The notes beneath the pieces are model-generated. The model did not search any database. It was not told the origin of the DNA and saw only the letters and a list, made by a program, of their open reading frames with translations. Of a stretch of DNA of 33,101 nucleotides, positions 1-7,429 are shown in pieces. Positions within the stretch are counted from its first letter, which is position 1. The number at the start of each line of letters is the position of its first letter. A program made the translations under genes and the position numbers. Origin of the DNA: DAONJL01 sp035405645 [NCBI: bacterium] (GTDB lineage Bacteria; JAGOBX01; DAONJL01); NCBI GenBank assembly GCA_035405645.1, contig DAONJL010000026.1, forward strand, positions 1 through 33,101, in the 5' to 3' direction.

Positions 1-66
1 ATTTTTAATAATATATTCTTAAGAAAAGGGTATACCATGTCTGTAAACTTCCCGAGAAGATTTTAA
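1..66 (+). CDS. C-terminal end of a probable outer-membrane beta-barrel protein (partial)
   Basis: Frame 1 is open from the window edge to a TAA at 64-66 and encodes 21 residues ending YTMSVNFPRRF. Alternating hydrophobic/aromatic residues with a C-terminal Phe are the hallmark of the beta-signal that the BAM complex reads on TonB-dependent receptors and other barrels. Only the tail is visible, so the family cannot be named. A consensus-like promoter follows at once, so the SIMPL gene downstream need not be co-transcribed. In such AT-rich DNA a 21-codon open frame could be chance, but codons such as ggg, acc and ccg are unlike the surrounding intergenic DNA. Confidence 0.5.
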   Translation: MFNNIFLRKGYTMSVNFPRRF

Positions 67-73
67 AATATTG

Positions 74-102
74 TTGCAAATTATTATTATTTTATTTATA
101 AT
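74..102 (+). promoter_or_regulatory. Sigma-70 type promoter for the SIMPL gene
   Basis: TTGCAA at 74-79, a 17-base spacer and a perfect TATAAT at 97-102. Expected transcription start is near 109, giving a leader of about 29 bases that contains the AAGGAGG ribosome site at 121-127. Confidence 0.6.
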
Positions 103-137
103 ATTTTTACATCAAACAAAAAGGAGGAAATAAAATT

Positions 138-869
138 ATGTCAAAAGAAGATTTTGTTTTCAGCAATAAAAAAGATATAATAATAAGTTCTATTATTATT
201 GGAATTACATTATTGCTATGTGTTTTAATTATTAGTGGAACATTATTAAAAATTAAAGGATTTGGACAGATGGTATCAGTCACTGGTTCAGCAATTAAAC
301 CAATAAAATCTGATTTTGGAATAGTAGAATTAATATTTGAAGCGAAATCAAATGAAATAACAAAAGCATATTCAAAAATGAAAAATGATTTAGAAATAAT
401 TAAAGAATTTTTAAAAACAAAAAATATCAGAGAAGACGAATATGAAATAAAGAGTATTTCAAAACTCGATTTTTCTGATAATAATGGAAAATATCTTTAT
501 ACACAACTAACACAAACAATAAAAATATCAGATACAGATGTTGAAAAGATAAGTAAATTAGCACTTGCAGCAACAATGCTCACAGAAAAAGGTGTAGAAA
601 TAAATGCACAGACGCAATATATTTATACAAAACTGGAAGATATAAAATTAGAAATGCTAAAATTAGCAACTGAAAATGCAAAGATGCGTGCAACACAAAT
701 TGCTGGAATAGTTGGGAAAAAAATTGGAATGCCAATTTCAGCCGAATCAGGTGTTTTTCAAATTAGACCAAGATATTCGCAGGAAATTTCTGATTATGGA
801 ATAAGTGATGTTTCAAGCATTGATAAAGAAATAGTTACAACAGTTCGCGTAAAATTTTTATTTGAATAA
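138..869 (+). CDS. SIMPL domain (DUF541) membrane-anchored protein
   Basis: The 243-residue product has one N-terminal hydrophobic segment (about residues 14-36) that should anchor it in the inner membrane or act as an uncleaved signal. A SIMPL/DUF541 domain follows to the C-terminus: it begins with the typical G-x-V-x-V-x-G-like strand (VSVTGSA) and ends with a strand carrying TTVRVKF. SIMPL proteins are periplasmic or surface proteins of poorly defined role; some are linked to oxidative stress. The start is supported by AAGGAGG ten bases upstream. A promoter precedes it and about 490 bases without a convincing gene follow, so it is probably monocistronic. Family assignment is fairly secure; function is unknown. 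Confidence 0.8.
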   Translation: MSKEDFVFSNKKDIIISSIIIGITLLLCVLIISGTLLKIKGFGQMVSVTGSAIKPIKSDFGIVELIFEAKSNEITKAYSKMKNDLEIIKEFLKTKNIREDEYEIKSISKLDFSDNNGKYLYTQLTQTIKISDTDVEKISKLALAATMLTEKGVEINAQTQYIYTKLEDIKLEMLKLATENAKMRATQIAGIVGKKIGMPISAESGVFQIRPRYSQEISDYGISDVSSIDKEIVTTVRVKFLFE

Positions 870-1198
870 AATTTAATAAAATAAAAATTGATATTGGATA
901 ATCTAAAATTAATAAAAATAAAATTGTTGAAAAACACATAAAAAACATACTTCTAAAAATTTTTATAGAAGAAAATATTTTAAAAATCGGAAAACTAATC
1001 AAAATAATTAGAGTTGATTTTTACATATTTTAAGAAAAATGATATATTAATCTCGCGTTATTCATAACAATTAAATAAAAATCTCAAAATACGATAAATA
1101 AGAATATTTAGTGCCAATAGAAAAATAAAAAATACAGTATGCAAAAAAAATTTTTTTATAAAATAATCATTTTTTTATATATAGAGAAATACATTTAA
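870..1198. other. AT-rich intergenic stretch, no gene seen
   Basis: All frames are broken by frequent stops. The only structure I see is a weak 6-bp inverted repeat (CTTCTA at 950-955 with TAGAAG at 966-971), not followed by a convincing T-run. No promoter of consensus quality was found here. Confidence 0.5.
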
Positions 1199-1276
1199 CT
1201 TAACAGATTAAGAGATACTGGAATGCCAGTGTTTCAAAAAATGATGAATAATGCAGGATTAGTGAAAAAAGGTTAG
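1199..1276 (+). pseudogene. Possible gene remnant (about 23 codons) before ygeY
   Basis: An in-frame stop at 1196-1198 is followed by codons translating to a protein-like peptide, RLRDTGMPVFQKMMNNAGL, ending at TAG 1274-1276. It lacks a start with a ribosome site and uses codons such as GGA, CCA and GTG that are rare in neighbouring spacer DNA. It may be the decayed C-terminus of a lost gene at the head of the cluster. I do not recognise the family, and chance is a real alternative. Confidence 0.25.
1212..1235 (+). other. 10-bp RNA hairpin with AAUG tetraloop upstream of the ygeY promoter
   Basis: GAGATACTGG (1212-1221) pairs with CCAGTGTTTC (1226-1235), including two G-U wobbles, around loop AATG. 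The wobbles make it stable only as plus-strand RNA. No U-tract follows directly, so it is not a clear terminator. It overlaps the putative gene remnant. Confidence 0.35.
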
Positions 1277-1307
1277 AAAATTACAAATTAGATTTTTCTT
1301 TTTTTAT

Positions 1308-1336
1308 TTGACAATAATAAAAAAATAATATTAAAT
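1308..1336 (+). promoter_or_regulatory. Probable promoter of the ygeY-ygeW cluster
   Basis: Perfect TTGACA at 1308-1313, 17-base spacer, then TTAAAT at 1331-1336. Initiation would fall near 1343, leaving a 20-base leader with GGAGG at 1353-1357 before the ygeY start. Confidence 0.5.
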
Positions 1337-1362
1337 ATTATAAATTTTTTTTGGAGGTGAAA

Positions 1363-2586
1363 ATGATGAGAGAAAAAAATAATTTGAGTAAAATCATAAT
1401 AGAAGAAGCAAAAAAAAATAAAGAGAATTTAATAAAATTTATGCGAGATTTAATAGCGATACCAGGAGAGAGTTGTCAGGAAAAAGAAGTAATATTAAGG
1501 ATAAAAGAAGAAATGGAGAAAGTTGGTTTTGATAAAATAATAATCGATAAAATGGGGAACATAATTGGGAAGATAGGCAAAGGGAAAAAGATAATAGCAA
1601 TGGATGCACATATTGATACAGTTGGAATAGGAAGTAAATCAGAATGGAAATTTGATCCATATAAAGGAAAAATAGAGAAAGATATAATATATGGACGAGG
1701 AGCATCAGACCAGCGAGCAGGAATGGTGAGTATGGTATATGGTGCTAAAATCATTAAAGATTTGAATTTATTTGATGATTTTACACTATATATAGTTGGT
1801 AGTGTGCAGGAAGAAGATTGCGATGGTTTATGCTGGCAGTATATAATAAAAGAAGATAAGATAAAGCCTGATTGTGTAGTAATAACAGAACCAACAAATT
1901 TGAATATATATAGAGGACATCGAGGACGAATGGAAATAAGTGTAACAACAAAAGGAATTTCGTGTCATGGTTCAGCACCTGAGCGCGGTAAAAATGCAAT
2001 TTATATGATGACAAAAATAATTGCAGAATTAGAGAGATTAAATGAAAAATTAAGAACAGATAAATTTTTAGGAAAAGGGACATTAGCAGTAACTTATATA
2101 GATTGTAAAACACCATCATTATGTGCAGTGCCAAATGAATGTTATATACATATTGATAGAAGATTAACAAAAGGGGAGACGAAAGAAACAGCAATAAGAG
2201 AAATAAAAGGAGCAATAAAAAGAGCAGGAATAAAAGAAGCAGAAGTAAATGTATTGAAATATGAAAAGCCGAGTTATAAAGGTTTAATATATCCAACAGA
2301 AAAATATTATCCAACCTGGGTGCTTGAAGAAAATCATCCTTTGTGTAAGTCAGCAGTGGAAACATATAATGAAATATTTAAAAAAGAACCAAAAATAGAT
2401 AAATGGACATTTTCAACAAATGGCGTAGCAACAATGGGAATCTTTAAAATACCAACAATTGGATTTGGACCAGCAAATGAAATATATGCACATACAGTAA
2501 ATGATCAAGTGCCAGTTGAGCATTTAATCAAAGCAGCAGCATTTTATGCGTTATTTCCAGTAAAATATGTAGAATTAAATAAATAA
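1363..2586 (+). CDS. ygeY: YgeY-family M20 metallohydrolase
   Basis: M20-family zinc hydrolase of the YgeY type, which in enterobacteria and gut anaerobes sits with ygeX, ygeW, hydA/ssnA and carbamate kinase in purine (urate) breakdown clusters. Visible hallmarks: MDAHIDTVG (first metal-binding His-x-Asp), GRGASDQRAGM (bridging Asp), QEEDCDGLCWQYII (catalytic Glu pair), TEPTNLNIYRGHRGRMEI and, near the end, KWTFSTNGVATMG and the final metal-site His in YAHT. The long stretches shared with E. coli YgeY make the call secure. The open frame reaches a TTG at 1351, but that overlaps the GGAGG at 1353-1357; the tandem ATGs at 1363/1366 are correctly spaced, giving about 407 residues. The exact substrate is not proven for any close homologue; an amino- or ureido-acid amide is likely. 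Confidence 0.92.
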   Translation: MMREKNNLSKIIIEEAKKNKENLIKFMRDLIAIPGESCQEKEVILRIKEEMEKVGFDKIIIDKMGNIIGKIGKGKKIIAMDAHIDTVGIGSKSEWKFDPYKGKIEKDIIYGRGASDQRAGMVSMVYGAKIIKDLNLFDDFTLYIVGSVQEEDCDGLCWQYIIKEDKIKPDCVVITEPTNLNIYRGHRGRMEISVTTKGISCHGSAPERGKNAIYMMTKIIAELERLNEKLRTDKFLGKGTLAVTYIDCKTPSLCAVPNECYIHIDRRLTKGETKETAIREIKGAIKRAGIKEAEVNVLKYEKPSYKGLIYPTEKYYPTWVLEENHPLCKSAVETYNEIFKKEPKIDKWTFSTNGVATMGIFKIPTIGFGPANEIYAHTVNDQVPVEHLIKAAAFYALFPVKYVELNK

Positions 2587-2610
2587 AATTTTATAGGAGG
2601 AAGTGAAATT

Positions 2611-3804
2611 ATGGAAATTCGGAATATTGAGTATGACATAGCAAAACTTGAAAAATTAAATTTTAATCTTTATGGGCAGGATTTTCTTTTGACTTATGAG
2701 AAAAGTTTTGATGATATTCAAGCAGTATTAAAATTAGCAGAAATATTAAGAACATTTTATCGGAATAATATTTCTACGCGTGTATTTCAGACAGGTATAG
2801 CAATAGCACAATTTCGTGATAAATCAACCCGAACAAGATTTTCATTTGCATCTGCTACAAATTTTTTAGGGCTTGCATTACAGGAATTTGATGAAACAAA
2901 ATCACAGGTTTCACACGGTGAGACAATTCGTGAGACATCTAATATGATTTCCTTTTTAAGTGAAGTAATAGGAATACGAGATGATATGTTTATTGGTAAA
3001 GGACATACATATATGCTCGAAGTAGCAGCAGCATTAGATGAAGGCTTTCGTGAAGGCGTTTTACCCAATCGCACATCAATAATAAATTTACAGTGTGATA
3101 TAGACCATCCTACGCAAACATTAGCAGATTTATTACATATAAAAAATAAATTTTTTGATTTAAGAGGGAAGAAGATTGCAGTTAGTTGGGCATATTCACC
3201 AAGTTATGGCAAACCATTATCAGTGCCACAGGGTTTAATAACATTATTATCGCGCTTTGGAATGAATATTTCATTAGCATATCCAGAGGGGTATGATTTA
3301 TTACCAGAAACAGTAAAGATAGCAAAAGAATTTACAGAAAAAAGTGGTGGAACATTTGAAATAGTTCATTCAATGGAAGAAGCCTTTAAAAATGCAGATA
3401 TAGTATATCCAAAAAGTTGGGCGCCATTTGAAGTGATGAAAAAACGGACCCAATTATATGAAAAGAATGATACAAAAGGAATAGAAGAATTAGAAAAAGA
3501 AGCGTTAGCAAATAATGCCAAATTCAAAGATTGGGAATGTAATGAAAGAATGATGAAATTAACAAAAAAAGGTGAAGCATTATATATGCATTGTTTGCCA
3601 GCAGATATATCCGGCGTTTCTTGTAAAGAAGGCGAAGTCTCAGCAGAAGTCTTTGAAAAGTATCGAATTCAAACATATTTTGAGGCAAGATATAAACCCT
3701 ATATAATAGCAGCAATGATAATATTAACAAGATTTAGAGACCCAATTTCGCTTGTAGATTATTTATGGCGAAATAAGAGCAGACGCACAGGAATATTTAG
3801 ATAA
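2611..3804 (+). CDS. ygeW: Knotted carbamoyltransferase YgeW
   Basis: Aspartate/ornithine carbamoyltransferase superfamily, YgeW branch, about 397 residues as in E. coli. Carbamoyl-phosphate-binding STRTR lies at 72-76, followed by HGETIRET, DIDHPTQ and, at about 326, MHCLPADISGVSCKEGEV, a YgeW-specific version of the HCLP loop. AWAYSPSYGKPLSVPQG in the knot region also matches (here VSWAYSPSYGKPL). YgeW is a knotted carbamoyltransferase whose genomic partners suggest it phosphorolyses a ureido amino acid to carbamoyl phosphate; the physiological substrate is inferred, not read from sequence. Start set by AGGAGG at 2595-2600. It lies 24 bases after ygeY and is surely in the same operon. Confidence 0.93.
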   Translation: MEIRNIEYDIAKLEKLNFNLYGQDFLLTYEKSFDDIQAVLKLAEILRTFYRNNISTRVFQTGIAIAQFRDKSTRTRFSFASATNFLGLALQEFDETKSQVSHGETIRETSNMISFLSEVIGIRDDMFIGKGHTYMLEVAAALDEGFREGVLPNRTSIINLQCDIDHPTQTLADLLHIKNKFFDLRGKKIAVSWAYSPSYGKPLSVPQGLITLLSRFGMNISLAYPEGYDLLPETVKIAKEFTEKSGGTFEIVHSMEEAFKNADIVYPKSWAPFEVMKKRTQLYEKNDTKGIEELEKEALANNAKFKDWECNERMMKLTKKGEALYMHCLPADISGVSCKEGEVSAEVFEKYRIQTYFEARYKPYIIAAMIILTRFRDPISLVDYLWRNKSRRTGIFR

Positions 3805-3849
3805 AAAAAAAAATAAAAAAATTTTTAAAATTTAAAGGAGGTTGTGATT

Positions 3850-4944
3850 ATGGGAAGTAAAGAGGAAAAGGAGAAGAAAATCTCTAAAAAAATTGATTTA
3901 ATAGGAAGAGATATTATAACAACACAGGAATTATCAGTAGAAGAAATTCAGGCAATTTTACAACTGGCATTTGAAATGAAGAAAAAGAGATATTCAGACA
4001 AATGGGCGAAATTACTTGAAAGAAAAACATTTATTATGCTTTTTTACAATCCATCAATCAGAACGAGACAATCATTTGAAGCAGCAGCAACAGAATTAGG
4101 CGGACATGCACAATTTATAGATGCATCAAAAGAACGATTAAAAAGTGTGAGAGCGAGTGTTAAGTCAGCAGGCGAATCAATTCATGATGCAGCAAAAGTA
4201 ATGGCAAGATATGCAGTAGGAATTGGAATAAGAATACTTGAGACCTCAGTTGATAATTATGGTGATGGAAACAAAGTATTACGCGAATACGCAAAATATG
4301 CAGATATACCAATAATAAATATGGCTGATGATATTTATCATCCGTGTCAAGGGCTTGCAGATGTAATGGGAATGATGGAGCATAATAATAATAAGCCGAC
4401 AAGAGGGAAGACATTATTACAAACTTGGGCAAAAGGTGCACTTGCACGATCATATTGTTCTGTGCATGAAAGTTTATTAATTAACTCGCGACTTGGTTTA
4501 AATATTAGATTAGCATATCCAGATGATAATTATGACTTGCCAGAAGATATAATAGAACAGGTTCGGAAAAATTGTAAAGAAACAGGAGCAAAATTTGAAA
4601 TAATAAAAGGCGATCCAGTAGCAGGTTATGAAGGTGCTGATTATGTATATTCAAGAAATTGGTTTAGCAAAGATTTTTATAAAATAGGAAAAGAAGCAGA
4701 AATAAAACGTTCGACAGCAGAAGATAAACAGAATTGGATATGCACAGAAGAAAAGATGAAGAGAGCAAATCCAGATTGTAAATTTATACATCCTATGCCT
4801 GTAGATGAAGATAATGAAGTTACAGAAGAGGTAAATCGTGGGCCACCCTCAATTATAATGGATATAGCAGAAAATAGATTACATGTTCAAAAAGCAATAA
4901 TGGCAATGACAATGGCAGGAGTAAAAGTAAAACTCGAAGATTGA
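3850..4944 (+). CDS. AOTCase/SOTCase-like carbamoyltransferase (second paralogue)
   Basis: A second carbamoyltransferase, about 364 residues. PSIRTR at 68-73 replaces STRTR, as in the N-acyl-ornithine transcarbamylase branch; YHPCQGLAD carries the carbamoyl-phosphate His. Most notably, the usual HCLP loop reads HPMPVDEDNEV at 314-324, so the Cys is replaced by Pro, as in aspartate transcarbamylase (HPLP), and the side-chain specificity must differ from classical OTCase. The conserved end AENRLHVQKAIMA is intact. The open frame starts at GTG 3844, but AGGAGG at 3836-3841 is spaced properly only for ATG 3850. The 188 bases that follow, before arcC, are non-coding. Substrate unknown; a ureido amino acid is a reasonable guess from context. 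Confidence 0.85.
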   Translation: MGSKEEKEKKISKKIDLIGRDIITTQELSVEEIQAILQLAFEMKKKRYSDKWAKLLERKTFIMLFYNPSIRTRQSFEAAATELGGHAQFIDASKERLKSVRASVKSAGESIHDAAKVMARYAVGIGIRILETSVDNYGDGNKVLREYAKYADIPIINMADDIYHPCQGLADVMGMMEHNNNKPTRGKTLLQTWAKGALARSYCSVHESLLINSRLGLNIRLAYPDDNYDLPEDIIEQVRKNCKETGAKFEIIKGDPVAGYEGADYVYSRNWFSKDFYKIGKEAEIKRSTAEDKQNWICTEEKMKRANPDCKFIHPMPVDEDNEVTEEVNRGPPSIIMDIAENRLHVQKAIMAMTMAGVKVKLED

Positions 4945-5132
4945 TAAAAAATTGAGAAAATTTTTTAATAATAAAAATTATTTTTTAGTAAAAGAATTAT
5001 TATTAGTGAGAGAAAATTATTTTTTAAAAATTTTAAATTTTAAAAAGAAAATTATTTTAAATTCTAATAACCTATCAAATTATCCAAATCCAGAACGAAA
5101 AAACTATATAAATTTAAAAGGAGGAATATTAT

Positions 5133-6107
5133 ATGGCACGAAAAACAATTTTAGTTGCCTTAGGTGGCAATGCAATTAAAAAAGCAGATGAAAAAGGGAG
5201 TGCAGAAGAGCAATTTGCAAGCGTTTATGTTACTGCTAAAGAATTAGTCAAATTATTAAAAGCAGGTCATCGTCTCGTAATAACACATGGTAATGGACCA
5301 CAGGTTGGAAATCTCTTATTACAATTTGAAGCCTGTAAAGAAGTTCCACCTCAACCCCTTGATATTGCTGGCGCAATGACACAAGGACAGATTGGTTATA
5401 TGTTTATGCAGGCAATGCAAAATTTATTATGGGAAGAAAGATTAACTTTACCAGTTGTAGCAATTGTTAATCAGGTATTAGTTTCAGAAGATGATCCTGA
5501 TTATCAGGATCCGACAAAGCCAGTTGGTCCATTTTATACAAAAGAAGAAGCAGAGCGATTAAAAATTGAAAGACCTGATTGGGTGATAAAAGAAGTAAAA
5601 CCACAAAATGTTGAAAGAAGATTTAGAAGAGTTGTTCCGTCACCAGACCCGTTAAGAAATCTCGAATATATTGCAATTAGAAGAATGGTTGATGCAGGTA
5701 TAATAATTATTGCATCTGGCGGTGGTGGTATTCCAGTTGTTTATGATAAACAAACAGGGCAATTGAAAGGAACAGCAGCAGTTATTGATAAAGACCTCGC
5801 AGGTGAAAGATTAGCAGAAGTTGTTGGTGCCGATGTTTTACTTATTTTAACTGATGTACCTTATGCAATGATAAATTTTGGTAAGCCAGATCAGAAACCA
5901 GTTGAAACAATAGCATATTCAGAAATGATGAAACTATATGAAGAAGGACATTTTAAAGCAGGTAGTATGGGTCCAAAAGTAAAAGCAGCATTAAGATTTA
6001 TTGATTTTGGTGGAGAACGTGCAATCATAACATCACTTGATAAAGCATTTGAAGCAATTAGACATGGTTATGGAACACAAATTTTACCAGACTGGAAAAA
6101 ATTTTAA
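5133..6107 (+). CDS. arcC: Carbamate kinase
   Basis: Amino-acid-kinase family, 324 residues, normal for the family. It converts carbamoyl phosphate plus ADP to ATP, CO2 and ammonia in the catabolic direction. Seen: VALGGNAI near the N-terminus, THGNGPQVG, LDIAGAMTQGQIGY, ASGGGGIPV, AVIDKDLAGERLAE and ILTDVPYA. All phosphate- and nucleotide-binding loops are present, so it should be active. Ribosome site AAAGGAGG begins 17 bases before the ATG. A 188-base AT-rich spacer separates it from the preceding carbamoyltransferase; I see no clear promoter or terminator there. Being flanked by four carbamoyltransferase genes, it is the expected energy-yielding step of the pathway. Confidence 0.96.
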   Translation: MARKTILVALGGNAIKKADEKGSAEEQFASVYVTAKELVKLLKAGHRLVITHGNGPQVGNLLLQFEACKEVPPQPLDIAGAMTQGQIGYMFMQAMQNLLWEERLTLPVVAIVNQVLVSEDDPDYQDPTKPVGPFYTKEEAERLKIERPDWVIKEVKPQNVERRFRRVVPSPDPLRNLEYIAIRRMVDAGIIIIASGGGGIPVVYDKQTGQLKGTAAVIDKDLAGERLAEVVGADVLLILTDVPYAMINFGKPDQKPVETIAYSEMMKLYEEGHFKAGSMGPKVKAALRFIDFGGERAIITSLDKAFEAIRHGYGTQILPDWKKF

Positions 6108-6139
6108 TGATTTAGAAAATAAAAAAAGGATGATAAGTT

Positions 6140-7381
6140 ATGAAAAAAATTAAATACCTTAAATGTATAAATTGTGGAAAAGAATTTCAACAGCAAAAAG
6201 GTCTTTATATTTGCGATGAATGTAATAATAATTTAGAAGTTATTTATGATTATGATTTTATCAAGAAAAAAATTAGTAAAGAGAAATTAAAAAAGAACAA
6301 TAAGTTTGATATCTGGCGTTATGAACCTTTGCTTCCAATACAAGATTTATCAAATATTCCACCAGTTCATATAGGTGGTTCACCTTTATATAGTTTTCCA
6401 AATTTAGCAAAAGAATTTGGAGTAAAAAATTTATATTTTAAAGATGATGGAAAAAATCCAAGTGCTTCTTTTAAAGACCGCGCTGGTGCTATTGCTCTTG
6501 TTAATGCACTTGAAAATAAAGAAAAAGTAATTTGTGGTGCATCGACAGGAAATGCTGCTTCATCAATGGCTTGTCTAACAGCAACAAAAAATATTAAGAC
6601 AATTATTTTTGTGCCAAAGACTGCACCAATAGCAAAGATAGCGCAATTATTAATATTTGGTGCAATTGTGATAATGGTAAAAGGCACTTATGATGATGCT
6701 TTTGATTTATCAATAGAAGCATCAAAGGAATTTGGTTGGTATAATAGAAATACTGGGTATAATCCATTTACACGCGAAGGCAAAAAAACCTGTTCGCTTG
6801 AAATAGCAGAGCAATTAAACTGGGAAGTGCCGGATAAAGTATTTGTGCCAATTGGTGATGGTAATATAATAAGTGGAATTTGGAAAGGCTGGAAAGATTT
6901 ATATGGAATTGGTTTTATAAAGAAATTACCACAATTAGTTGGTTGTCAAGCAAAATTCAGTAATGCAGTAAAAAAGGCATTTGATAGTGATGGAAAAATT
7001 CGTGCTGTAAGTGGTAAAACTATTGCCGATAGTATATCTGTTAGTGTGCCTCGTGATGGACAGGCTGCTGTAAAAGCATTAAAAGAATCGAAAGGTTTTG
7101 CTATTGAAGTTTCTGATAAAGAAATATTGGATAGTATAAAAGAAGTGGCTCGGAAGACAAGTATTTTTGGAGAACCAGCTGGTGTGACAAGTTATGCAGC
7201 TTTTAAAAAAGCAGTTTCATTGAAAAAAGTTTCAGAGAAAGATAATATTGTTTTGTTAATTACAGGTAATGGATTGAAAGATATAAATAGTGCAATGAAA
7301 TGTGTAGGTCAACCATTTTTAATTGACCCAAATTTAAAAGCTTTAAAAGGTTTAATTAAAAAGATAAGTATTGACAAATAA
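6140..7381 (+). CDS. thrC: Threonine synthase-like PLP enzyme with N-terminal zinc ribbon
   Basis: Fold-type II PLP enzyme of 413 residues. A zinc ribbon (C9, C12, C25, C28) is followed by the PLP lysine in NPSASFKDRAGA (K112), a phosphate-contacting STGNAASSMA loop and a second one at PIGDGNIISGIW. This layout is that of threonine synthases of the archaeal/thermophile type, converting O-phosphohomoserine to threonine. Its place directly after arcC, in the slot where other clusters carry ygeX (diaminopropionate ammonia-lyase), opens the possibility that it serves as a catabolic lyase instead. It is not YgeX itself: the YgeX hallmarks around the lysine are absent. Ribosome site AAGGA lies nine bases before the ATG. 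Confidence 0.8.
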   Translation: MKKIKYLKCINCGKEFQQQKGLYICDECNNNLEVIYDYDFIKKKISKEKLKKNNKFDIWRYEPLLPIQDLSNIPPVHIGGSPLYSFPNLAKEFGVKNLYFKDDGKNPSASFKDRAGAIALVNALENKEKVICGASTGNAASSMACLTATKNIKTIIFVPKTAPIAKIAQLLIFGAIVIMVKGTYDDAFDLSIEASKEFGWYNRNTGYNPFTREGKKTCSLEIAEQLNWEVPDKVFVPIGDGNIISGIWKGWKDLYGIGFIKKLPQLVGCQAKFSNAVKKAFDSDGKIRAVSGKTIADSISVSVPRDGQAAVKALKESKGFAIEVSDKEILDSIKEVARKTSIFGEPAGVTSYAAFKKAVSLKKVSEKDNIVLLITGNGLKDINSAMKCVGQPFLIDPNLKALKGLIKKISIDK

Positions 7382-7397
7382 ATTATAATAATATAAT
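7371..7397 (+). promoter_or_regulatory. Possible internal promoter before the long PLP enzyme
   Basis: TTGACA at 7371-7376 overlaps the end of the preceding gene, and TATAAT is at 7392-7397. The 15-base spacer is short, so activity is uncertain. Confidence 0.3.
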
Positions 7398-7429
7398 TTT
7401 TTTGAAAAATTATTTTGGAGGTTTTTTAT

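Noticed and set aside
1781-2365. 194-codon minus-strand frame opposite ygeY
   Set aside because: Leu/Tyr-rich low-complexity shadow of a strongly conserved gene; no ribosome site or domain.
4952-5179. 75-codon plus-strand open frame before arcC
   Set aside because: Starts at TTG without a ribosome site, is Lys/Asn/Phe-rich translation of spacer DNA, and overlaps the true arcC start.
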